This document shows, one piece after another, positions 22,260 through 32,221 of a DNA stretch of 64,000 nucleotides. The position numbers were made by a program, and so were the translations under genes. The first letter of the stretch is position 1, and the number at the start of each line of letters is the position of its first letter. The stretch is from Epiperipatus broadwayi (Eukaryota > Onychophora > Udeonychophora > Euonychophora > Peripatidae), in the NCBI GenBank assembly GCA_028023455.1, contig JAQFVV010012511.1, positions 3,474,165 through 3,538,164 on the forward strand, in the 5' to 3' direction. The notes below the pieces were generated by a model. That model was not told the origin of the DNA. It was given only the letters and a program-made list of their open reading frames with translations, and did no database searches.

Positions 22260-23200
22260 TAATTTAATTTTTTCTGTTGTGATTGTATAACTATTAAAAA
22301 AAGAATTCACACACATTTATCCTATCTTCATGAAAGCTTAATTGATATTTCAGTTGAGAATTAAGCTATAATGTATTTTAATCTTGAACTCAGAGATAAA
22401 AAACCAGTAAACTTACCATGCTAGTTGATGCTTATTAAAGAGCAGTTCATCCATGTAACTGCTATAATGAGAAGAATAGATAGAATGGACATTAGGAATT
22501 TGTCCATTTGGGTTCCTTTAATTCCTCAAATAGTTATCAAAGGATCTCTTTTCAGTTAGCAGCAAACTTTTTTCTGCAGCCATATATATATAATGATCAA
22601 TTTTTATAAAACTATTTGTTCAATGGGATTAATTTATAAGTGCCTTGTTTTCTAATTATCATATATTTTAAACTCAGTCATTTTATTAATATATAAATGA
22701 TCCCAAATCATTTTTTTTATTATGTTAGAAACTATTACATTTGTTTTAACCCAGATATATACTTTTTTTTTTTCAAAGTTCAAATATATCTTTTAATTTT
22801 TAATAGCTTATATGTCAGTATATTATTGTTCTATTTCTGACACACATATTTATTTCTAGAAATTACTGTTTTCGTTGTATTTATTTCAGACACATGGTTG
22901 TAGTCATTGGAAAAATATGTAAGTGATCCTAATACATATTTCTGTTAAAATAGATTTTATCAGTCCAATTCATCCATTTTCTTCCTAATCATACACCAAG
23001 CCACTCGTGTTTATTGGAGGAAATAAGTAACGTGGCCTTACTGAAGAGATTCGATTTGAAGATGTTAATTCATATTAGAAGTCATTTGTATATTTTTTCT
23101 AAAGTTAATTCATATTAGAAGCTATTTATTTTTTCCAAAGACTACAGTCAACTGTTTGAAGTAAAAAATGTAGTAATAGTAATTTCTAAACATATAAAAC
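22260..23200. other. AT-rich sequence, no gene seen
   Basis: No frame or known motif. A short direct repeat (aagttaattcatattagaag) occurs near 23066 and 23101. Confidence 0.4.
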
Positions 23201-23480
23201 AACTAGTGCATTTGTACACCGAGCTGTAATTATACGATACGCAAGCAGGTAAATGCCTAGTCTGTTGATTATTTGGAAGAGGGAGGGGGTGTTTAATGCT
23301 GATGCATTGTGTTGACGTGAATTTATTTCAGCAATTTTAAATTTATTTTTTATCACTGTGGTTCGCTTTTCGTTGAGTTTGGGTGTCAGTCGCCTATCTT
23401 TTTTGTTAGTGAGGAAAGAGAGAGGGATGCCAAATGTTTGGTTTAACTAAGGTTCCAGAAAAGCTTACTATGGCTCCCTG
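23200..23480. other. CpG-enriched patch of unknown nature (possible exon or promoter)
   Basis: GC and CpG are locally raised compared with the flanks (caccgag, acgatacgc, gacgtg, ttcgcttttcgttg, cagtcgcc). A good splice-donor consensus, AAGCAG then GTAAAT, falls at 23248/23249. There is no coding frame of note. This could be an untranslated first exon with promoter, or the remains of a repeat. The evidence is weak. Confidence 0.2.
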
Positions 23481-24212
23481 TATGATTGGCTTTGTATTTA
23501 GATTACATGATTTTTTTAATTAAATAGTAGTGTTTTTCGTTTTTTGATTTATTAGTAACGTATAAAAATATTCATTTCTTTTTGTAAGAATTGACATTTC
23601 TAGAGAAATTTAGTCACTGAAAAGAATATACTTTTTTTATTTATTAAAAGTTTTTGCTACTTTTGATTTTATTTTAACTTTTTAAGTTGTTTCAAAGAAC
23701 ATAAGTGTCTTTCATGTGAAAGAAAACCATTTGGTTTAGAATGTTAATAATAATAATTCAAAACTTTGGAAATGTGGAAATCATTAAAGTCTATTTACTT
23801 TAGAAATATTTAAATGAATATTTTAACTCCTCCGCATATACTCTTATATAAATGTTAATGACAGTTGATGAATTGAAAAATAAATAAATAAAATGTCTTA
23901 CAGAAATTAAATTAAAAATCTAAAGAAATAGTTTTTAGTTGATAAGCATTGCTGTTTGAATATATTATAATACTTATTAAATTTTGCATACTAAAATATT
24001 TATGGTTTTCACTTTACACATGAGTATGACAATAATATATTGGTATCAATAAGGACTTGAGTTTTCCATCTTCCCATTTTCAATGACACGAATGACTGAA
24101 GAGTTGGAGGGTTGGAAGATTGAAGCTTGTCCATTAAAGTTTGAAGATTTACTATCTTAATATAAACTGAGCACTGATTGTATATATGTGTAGGAGATGG
24201 TGACTTGGACCA
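23481..24212. other. AT-rich sequence, no gene seen
   Basis: Nothing recognisable apart from A/T runs. Confidence 0.45.
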
Positions 24213-24702
24213 CCTGATGATTGCTGGTTTAGCCGAAATAGATATATTGGAGATCATTTATCTTTTTCACTTGTATGTGGTCATGTGTATCAGTTGTATA
24301 AAATAGAGTGGATAGTTGTAGAGAGTTTGAAAGTCTGAGTTCAAGTCCCTTCTAATTTTTTACTTTACTAAAAAGAGTACTTACTATTCAACATCCAATA
24401 TTATTAATTTTTGTAGAAAATAAAAAGTAAGGCATGAAAGTATATTTTTCTTCTTATTATTAATAAATAATACATTACAAATTAACTCATTGTAATGTAA
24501 GTATAAGGGATTTGAACTCAGACTTTCAAGAACCCTTCAACTATTGACACTATCTCATACAACTGATACACATGACAACACACGTAGAAAAGATAAATAA
24601 TCACCAATATATGTATTTTGTGCTAAACCAGCACTCATCAGTTGATAGTATGGATAGTTGAAGGGTGCTTGAAAGTCTGAGTTCAAATCCCTTATACTTA
24701 CA
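24213..24702. repeat. Inverted pair plus third copy of a tRNA-like unit, family D
   Basis: Arm 1 (24213-24350, plus) and arm 2 (24505-24641, minus) are inverted copies of each other. They share ctgatga(t/g)tgctggttta, catgtgtatcagttgtat and the ending gaaagtctgagttcaa. A third shorter direct copy lies at 24638-24702. Each ends in gagttcaa(a/g)tccctt, which fits a Pol III B box (GGTTCRANNCC), preceded by a weaker A-box-like tagttgaaggg. These are probably tRNA-derived SINE heads in head-to-head arrangement. Confidence 0.6.
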
Positions 24703-25031
24703 ATTAAGCTCCCAGGTTTGTGAAGAATGCCTGGTTTTCAAATCTTTACACATCATTGTGATGTATATATGTATTTAAACCAATTTTATGATATGAGATT
24801 TTTTGTTTTCTTTCAACATGAGTTAACATTTCTTGGCTCTTTTTTATTTTTAATTCTTTAGATTTATAGATTAAGACTTGATCTTAACTTCATATTAATT
24901 TATATTATTTTTAAAAAATGTTCTCTCAACTCCACATTTAATTTAATGTTATTTTATATAACCATATAACAGTGTATATATTTAAGAAACACATTTTATT
25001 GTTTGTTTTGTTCCTGGTTCCAATATTTCTT

Positions 25032-25997
25032 TCTGGTACTTAATGTACAATTTCTTTGCTCCCTTTGCCAGAAGCTTCCCAGGTATTTTTTATTTATTTA
25101 TCCATTTTTAGGGGCTTTTTTTTTTCTTCTCAAAATTATTTTATTGCACATGTGTTATTTATTAATTTGTAAAAAACATTAACAAATCAAGTATAAATTA
25201 ATGTTAAGTTTAAATAATTAACAATAATTTTTTTATAAATGCCATTTAAAACATTTAATTATTTTTTTAGGTATACTATAATGACAAATGTTAACATATT
25301 GCCACCATTGTCATAATGTGTTTACCATAGCATTTTTATTCAAGCTGTTATTTAATTATTTTTCCTAACTTTTTACAAAATGATTGCAATTTGGAATGTA
25401 CCAGTGACAGAAGAAGATACACTGGAGTATTTTCAGAATTACAGGATAGTGCATGTGTTTGTGGTGATGTTGTGGCAGTTTTTTTAAAAAATATGATTAT
25501 CATATTAAATATTTTGTAGAATTTTTTTTCTAGATATAGTAATTGTTAATAGCCTGCAACACCACCACAAAGATATGTACTATCCCATAATTCTGAAAAT
25601 AATCCATTGCATCTTCTGTCACTGGTAGATTTCAAATTTTAATCATTTTTGCAAAATGTTAGGAAAAATAATTAAACAACAGCTTGAATAAAAATGTTAT
25701 GGTAAACACAAAAAATCATGACAATAGTGGCAATGTTATAGTATACCTAAAAAAAAAAAATTAATTAATTGTTCTGAATGGCATTTATAAAAAAATACTA
25801 TTAATTATATAAACTTAATGTTAATTTATGTTTGATTTGTTAATATTTTTTAAAATTAACAAATGACACATGTGTGATAAAATAATTTTGAGGAAAAAAA
25901 AACACTTTGATGCCATGAAAATAGATAATTAAACAAAAAAAAAAACATCTGGTAAGTTTCTGGCGAAGGGGCGAAGAAATTTTATGTAAGTATCTGG
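25032..25997. repeat. Long hairpin: 447-bp inverted-repeat arms, 73-bp loop
   Basis: Left arm 25032-25478 pairs along its whole length with right arm 25552-25997 with frequent small differences. Examples: ctttgctccctttgccagaa against ttctggcgaaggggcgaag, gacagaagaagatacactgg against attgcatcttctgtcactgg, and tgtggtgatgttg against caacaccaccaca. The loop is AT-rich. There is no coding frame in either arm. It may be a foldback transposon or an inverted duplication; transcription would give a long double-stranded RNA. Confidence 0.88.
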
Positions 25998-26104
25998 TAA
26001 ATATATAAAATCATTTAAAATAAATATGATAATCAAAATTCTCTCATAAGCTGGCTATACCTATTGATTTTTTTTAAATATTGGTATAGTGAATACTGTA
26101 GAGT

Positions 26105-26345
26105 TTATTCCATCTAGTTAAATTTCTAAATGTTTTAGAAAAATTCAAATTTTATTTATACTTTTCTAAATACATTCATTTTATTAATAATAATACATAC
26201 ATTAGTAAAATATTTTGGAATGATATTTTTCTCCAATCTTCTAGCATTATTTGCCTGATCACTAACTGCCAGCATGGATATTAAACTGATGACTAGATTT
26301 ATGATTACTAAATTTAAGATGATACTCTAACAACTAATCTATGAA
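26105..26345 (-). repeat. tRNA-derived SINE, family B, second copy
   Basis: The minus-strand head gttgttagagtatcatctta and then cagtttaatatcc correspond to the A and B boxes of the copy at 17810-18062. The body also aligns (for example aatgttttagaaaaattcaa against aatgtttttagaaaaaaatc). Diverged, so old. Confidence 0.6.
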
Positions 26346-26940
26346 GATGTCTCTGGTTTCTCTATTTAAATAAACTGCCAAGTTGGCAGTGGAAAATAGG
26401 CACATAAATGATCCTTATGTAATAATGCATAATATTTGGGAACCACTTATTATTAACCTTGTTTTTTTTTTTTAAAAAAGGAGGAATTAGGGAGTTTCTA
26501 ATAGATAAGTATATAAAATTTCAGCTGATTTATTGCCTTTGACAGAATAATCTAACTGGTTAGGGCATAAATGTAAATTCATTTTTACAATTCTAAATAA
26601 CCTTAATGGAATTCCCATTTTATGTATTACTGGTTAGGACAATAACACATTAAGAAGAAGAGCAAATAATATTACTCAAAACATTATTTCATACAAATCT
26701 GTAGGTTATTATCAATAATTGAATATATTTTAAAAGGCATAAATAAAGTTTTGAATTTTTTAAAAATCATTTAACAATTCCACTAGATGATTGAAATAAT
26801 GTAATATATAACAAGTAAAATATTATTGTCATAAACATTGAGACAGTCCTGAATACTGGTAGTGCCATTATTTTATAGAACTTATGTTTTATACTACTGC
26901 AGTTTGGTTGAAGATTATAAAAGAAGTAAAACATTAAAAT
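26346..26940. other. AT-rich sequence, no gene seen
   Basis: No recognisable gene or repeat. Confidence 0.45.
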
Positions 26941-27021
26941 AGCCTTAAGCTCTGATCCAAGAATCTTTAACTTTCAAAGAACCACTATGTTTAGGAAGGT
27001 AACAGTTGAGATTAGGATATA

Positions 27022-27195
27022 TAAAGTTCTGAAGAAGATTGCTGGGGCAGTTGAAACTATACACTGCAAGAAAGGGTGGATAATAAAGCATTGTAAAAGT
27101 AATAAAGTGTTTGGTTAATTGAATATTATAAGATATACATTTGGCAATGCAATAGGAAATAGTAGTTATTATACTTCTTGAAGAAGATAAAGAAA
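27022..27195 (+). repeat. Pseudo-LTR of the Penelope-like element, copy 1
   Basis: Direct repeat partner of 28286-28459, offset 1264 bp. It contains aagcattgtaaaagtaataa and acatttggcaatgcaatagg, shared by both copies. Confidence 0.85.
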
Positions 27196-27247
27196 TATTG
27201 GAAATAGAGTTGGGATAAGAAGAAAGAAGAAACATTGATATAGATAT

Positions 27248-28296
27248 ATGAGTGGATACATGGAGCATGTAAAGAATATTAAGAATTTGATAGACCATAT
27301 AAAAGAGAAGGAAGGTAAAGAAGTAGCAGACTATTTGAATAAAAGATGGACATTGGTGATTAAATTAAATAATATTAATAATAATATAAAAATTTTAAAA
27401 GAATGTAAAAGATTGTGCATAATACCAAAATTGATAAGAATTAATAGTTGTAGAAAAATGTTAAGAAGAAAAATCAAATGTATAGAAGAATTAGAAAAGA
27501 GACTATTAAAAGTGTTTATTATTAATAGTTATGGTATAAAATAAAAGTTATATAGAGATATTTTAAGCATTAAATCAGTATTAACAAGAAAAATAACTAA
27601 GGAAGAAGAAAGAATTTTTAGAAAGTTATATGAGCTGAAAAAGTTATTGATTAATGAAAATACAGAGAATAGACATAATAAGAAAATAAGAATGTTAAAA
27701 GAAGAAAAAAGGTTTAAAGAAGGAGGAGAGAAAAATGGAATAATTATAAGGATAAAATTTATAATATGACGTGTAGAATTGACAGAAAAAGAAAAAGAAA
27801 TTATAAGTAAACGGTACCGTATGGATATAATGGGAATAATGATGTAATAGAATTGAGGACAATAAAAGAGAAAATAGCATAAAAGTATATAGAGGACAAT
27901 TACAAAATCTATTATTATCAGAATATAGATAGCAATAAAATTATTAATAATAAAGATAAAGTTTGGAAGGAAGAATTTAATAATGAAATAGAAAATATGA
28001 TTTACAGAATAAGGAATAAACAGAAAAATAAAGGAATTAATAAAGATGATGTTGTTAAAGTAAAGGATATAAAAGGAATAAAGGATGAGTATAAGGATAA
28101 AATAGTTTTTATAAAGTCAGATAAAGGAAATAAATTGGTTATGATTAATAAAGAGGATTATATAGAAAAAATGAATAATATGTTGATAGATAATATATTT
28201 GGGATAATTAAAAAAGATGATACTAAAATGTTAAATATAAGAATATATGCAATAATAAGAGATTTTTGTAAAAAGGTAGAGTTTTTAAAGTTCTGA
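27248..28296 (+). pseudogene. Penelope-like N-terminal coding remnant
   Basis: Two open stretches remain. The first (27248-27544, 98 codons) has many Lys/Asn and KILKECKRLCIIPKLIRI, which matches the coiled N-terminal region of Penelope proteins. Between them a broken part includes RVELTEKEKEIISKRY, like the conserved LT..E...LSKG block before the RT. The second (27997-28296, 99 codons) has KDKIVFIKSDKGNKLVMINK followed by EDYIEKMNNML, equivalent to the ADKGNA.VVMDK.DY..K block upstream of the Penelope RT fingers. The frame runs into the second pseudo-LTR and stops, so the catalytic RT domain is missing. Assignment rests on the DKGN block and the flanking repeats. Confidence 0.72.
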
Positions 28297-28459
28297 AGAA
28301 GATTGCTGGGCCAATCGAAACTGTAAACTGCAGGAAAGGGTGGATAATAAAGCATTGTAAAAGTAATAAAGTGTTTGGTCAATTGAATATTATATGATAT
28401 ACATTTGGCAATGCAATAGGAAACAGTAGTTATTATACTTCTTGAAGAAGATAAAGAAA
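28286..28459 (+). repeat. Pseudo-LTR of the Penelope-like element, copy 2
   Basis: Direct repeat of 27022-27195. It cuts off the preceding coding remnant after VEFLKF. Confidence 0.85.
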
Positions 28460-28720
28460 AATAAAATAAAAGAGGAAAATTTGATGTAATATACAATAGA
28501 ATAACAGGAGTGATTATTAATTGGAAAAAGATCTAAAAGAAGAATGTAATGGAAAGTAAACAGAATCATATAAGTGATTTGTATGATAACATGCTCATAT
28601 CTATAATAAAAAATCTGTAGATAAAAACAAAATAGATTATGCAAAAATGAAAAAAGAGTTTTTAAAAGCAGTCAACTATAGAGAATTGATGAAATTCTAG
28701 TCAAATTTTTTAAGTTAAAT

Positions 28721-29750
28721 GGAAGATAAGGGATGGGAAAGAATTGATTGATATTTGTAATAATCGTAATATACTTTTCATCATTTATTTCATTAGAGAA
28801 AAACCATAAAATAGTAAAATTTGATGATCTTAGAATAATTCATTTATTTTATTTAGCTGCTTAGTGTTGATGAGAGGCTAGATTTTTTTTTTTGGTAGAT
28901 TAGATGTGTTTTTATCTTAAGAATAGAAATATATATTGTATCCGTTTCCAATATGAAAATAGTACTGACAATCCATTCTTCAGCTTATTTAATATATTTT
29001 CTTTAGTTCATCAGAATATCACTGTTTATGTCGGAATGAATTTTAGCAAAAATAAATATTTAAAAAGAAGATATATATATATATATATTGCAATTAAATA
29101 GATTTATAATTATCTTATTGTTTATATATACATAAATTAATTTGAATATTCTTTAAAGTAATTTTAAATAAATAATGGCAATATAAAATGATGCTTAGTC
29201 TCACAAAATCATCAGGGAACATACTGTATTTAATAACTAATGATTTCTGGATGAAATTCCACGTATTTATTTGGTTCTCTAATATTATATGACACCCAAG
29301 AAATAACCATTTGATTTTTATTTTTACTTTATGTGATTTAACACAGTGAAAATGTTTTGGACTCAAGAGTTAGTAAATTAGAGTTAATCCAGTCATTTCT
29401 GCTGCTCCATCATCATGCTATTAATCATTTGTGCAGATGGTAAATAATTGCAGTCTATTATTATCAATAATTTTTTAAAATTATCAAAGACTGAAGAAGT
29501 AGAAAACTGAGTAAAGGTAATATTTTTTTTTTTATGTGAGTGGAGCATTTTTTGAATTTTTAATTAAAGCACATTTTAAAGTAAATGTAATCCTCATTGA
29601 GACACATATTAAGTAAAGAATGCTAGTTATGGGATATATTCAAAGAGCATGAGACAAATGGTAATTGGTGGCTATATTTACTTATCAAATTCTTTCAATT
29701 TTTTTGCATTATGTATATCAAAAGCTATTTATATAAGTTTGGATTTCCAT
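28721..29750. other. AT-rich sequence, no gene seen
   Basis: TA microsatellite near 29071-29090. Nothing else recognisable. Confidence 0.45.
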
Positions 29751-29756
29751 AGTAAT

Positions 29757-30571
29757 CAGTCAACACTCCCAATATCAGTAAGAATCGACAATCTTGATAT
29801 GTTGTCAAGGCAACCTCTTTTTAACAATAAAGGTGGAACACCTTTATTTATGGTCCATTATATTTATATAGACTCTAAAGATTGCAACTTGACCACAGAG
29901 ACTGAAATTAGTGATAGAAGAAATTTAAATAAACCTCCTTAAACAGATAAATGTAACCTAGTCTGAATGCATACTAACAAATAGTTAATTGTAACATTCA
30001 AACTGCAATTATAACTTTCAAATTGCACTCCAACAATGTATTACTTAAATGATAAGTGTCATTATACTCAAGGCTAGATAAATTTATAAGTAAATTCATA
30101 GAAATTAGTCAATCCCAATATCAATAACAACCAACAATCTCAATTTGTTGTCAAGGCAACCTCATTTTAACAATGAAGGTGAAATCCCACCTTTATTTAT
30201 GGTACAATATATTTATGTAGGCACTAAAGATTGCAAATTGAGCACAGAGACTGGAATTATTAATAGAAGATGAAATAAATCTCCTTAAACAGATACCTGT
30301 AACCTAGTCTGAATGCATATTAACAAATAGTCAATTGTAATACTCAAACTGCAATTATAATTTTCAAATTGCACTCCAACAATGTATTACTTAAATAATA
30401 AGTGTAATTATGCTCAAGGGTAAATAGTTTTTATAAGTAAATTCATAGAAATCAGTCAATACTTAGACATTCCCAGTATCAAAAAAAAAATCAATCTCAA
30501 TTTGTTGTTAAGGCAATTTTCTTTTAACAATAAAGGTGAAATCCCACTTTTATTTATCCAATATATTTATA
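29757..30571. repeat. Tandem repeat, about 350-bp unit, 2.3 copies
   Basis: Units start near 29757, 30107 and 30453, giving periods of about 346 and 357 bp. Shared words include caa(t)ct(c/t)(a)atttgttgtcaaggcaacct, ttaacaataaaggtg, ctccttaaacagataaatgt and cactccaacaatgtattact. The third unit is cut after about 115 bp by the foldback element at 30572. A 97-codon frame (29649-29942) lies inside unit 1 but is not maintained in unit 2, so it is not a gene. Confidence 0.88.
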
Positions 30572-31250
30572 ACAAATATTTTATTTATATAGCACAATGT
30601 TTTAAATTGTAATAATAATAGTAGATTACTCCACTGCATATGCACTTTACAGATCAAACGCTTTTTTAATGAATAGTTTCCTTTCCAAACACAGGATAAA
30701 GTCTTTTTTAAAAAATAAAATGAATCACTCTATCTTTTTCACCCAAACTATGCAAATCTGAAGCATTTGGAACTGAGAATGTGAAGATTTGCCTATACAT
30801 ATAGTTTGGGTGAATGGTGAAAAAGATAGAATGATTCATTCTATCTTTTAAAAAGAATAAATCACTCTATCTTTTTCACCCAAACTATATGTATAGAAAA
30901 ATCTGAAGCATTTGGAACTGAAAGCATGAAGATTTAACTAAGTGATTAATTAAATCTTCATTTAATAAGTTTTCATTTAATAATGATAATTGCAAATTGT
31001 AAAAATTTTGCAGATATCATTAACAAAACTCATATTAAAAGTATATTTTTTAAAGTGATTAGTTAAATCTTCACGCTCTCAGTTCCAAATGCTTCAGATT
31101 TGCCTATACATATAGTTTGGGTGAAAATGATAGAATGATTCATTCTATCTTTTAAAAAGATTTTATCTTGTGTTTGAAAAGGAGAGTATTCATTAAAAAA
31201 GTGTTCGATCTGTAAAGCACATGTGCAGTGGAGTAATCTACTATTATTAT
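30572..31250. repeat. Foldback element, family A, with nested palindromes
   Basis: Outer inverted repeats: 30611-30715 (aataatagtagattactcca, tgcactttacagatcaaacg) pair with 31145-31250 (cgatctgtaaagcacatgtg, gtggagtaatctactattat). Inside, the module tatctttttcacccaaacta occurs on both strands several times (30735, 30800-30890, 31105-31130), as does agcatttggaactga. The element shares caaacacaggataaagtctt and agcatttggaa modules with 10600-11125. It is flanked on both sides by tccaatatatttata (30557-30571 and 31251-31265), which looks like a 15-bp target duplication. No coding frame. Confidence 0.85.
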
Positions 31251-31265
31251 TCCAATATATTTATA

Positions 31266-32220
31266 TAAGTTGGGTTTATTTAAATGGAGAACTACCTGAA
31301 GTATTATCTTTTTTTAACTATAAATTCATTTCTTTTTCAGCATGTCTTTGATGGGCAAATCAGCTGTTGCAAGAGCTGAAAATTATAGTATGAAGTATAT
31401 TCAATAAAACATTTGAAAAATTGACTTTTCTTTCTCTTTTTTTCAAACATATGTATACTTTTTGTTATTATAAAGACAGGAATAAAGCCATTGACTTAGA
31501 TTAATTTTATTATCTCTAAAATCTCATCTTGGTCTGCAAGACTATTTCTTAAATGATTTTTTTTTTTTTTTTGCACTTTTAGTGCATTTTATGATATCTG
31601 TTATTGCTTACAAAATTTTGTGTTGATTATACAATTAGTGATCATTGTCTATATTGCTTTTGATATTTTGAAAGTGAATTAAAAAACTTATCACATTCTA
31701 AGGAAATAAAAAGCCAAATTAAAAAGTATATTAAATAATTAAATAAAAAACAGTATCATAAAATATAGTAACAATGTATACAAATATATAATTTAAGGTA
31801 ATCAATAATTTTCTTATTTATAATTAATAAGCTATTGAAATATATTTGTTGTTTTTTTTGTTGCTATTATCATTAACTTATATTATATTCAAAATCAAGA
31901 AATTATAATTATTTAAATTGTTTATACAAATTTCTATATAAGAATATAATTAGAGTTTAATAGGAGAATCATGAAATTTTATGCAAATTTGTGTAAATAA
32001 ATATTTTGAAATAAATAAATAATTTGTTACTACAAAGAAGCATAATTAGTAAACAAACAGTGAAATGATTAGTTTAAATAGTGTGGCCTTTTTAAAATCT
32101 TCCAGAAAAATAAAGAATGTCACATGTGTTGTGATAGAAATAAATATAATAATACAATGAAGCAGTGGTAATACTACTAATACGTATTATAAATCTATTT
32201 TTTTTCTTCTTAAATATAAG
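31266..32220. other. AT-rich sequence, no gene seen
   Basis: Nothing recognisable. Confidence 0.45.
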
Positions 32221-32221
32221 T

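Larger units (their letters stand above)
27022..28720 (+). mobile_element. Penelope-like element fragment with direct pseudo-LTR repeats
   Basis: Penelope-like elements are retroelements whose copies often carry direct terminal repeats called pseudo-LTRs. Here 27022-27195 and 28286-28459 are 173-bp direct repeats (taaagttctgaagaagattg at the start, cttgaagaagataaagaaa at the end), about 93 percent identical by eye. They enclose coding remnants that match the N-terminal region of Penelope proteins. The RT core and GIY-YIG endonuclease are not seen, so this is a partial copy. The segment after the second repeat (28460-28720) has further Penelope-like traces (FDVIYNRITGVIINWKK) but is very broken. 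Confidence 0.72.

Noticed and set aside
27022-27195. Possible hammerhead ribozyme in the Penelope pseudo-LTR: ctgaaga, a hairpin (gattgc/gcagtt in copy 1, gattg/caatc in copy 2) and gaaac.
   Set aside because: Penelope elements are known to carry hammerheads, and the helix pairs in both copies. However, there is an extra A between the core and the helix, and no helix III ending in a cleavable UH can be drawn after gaaa. The core is therefore incomplete.
29649-29942. 97-codon frame as a gene.
   Set aside because: It lies in the first unit of a tandem repeat, and the second unit does not keep the frame.
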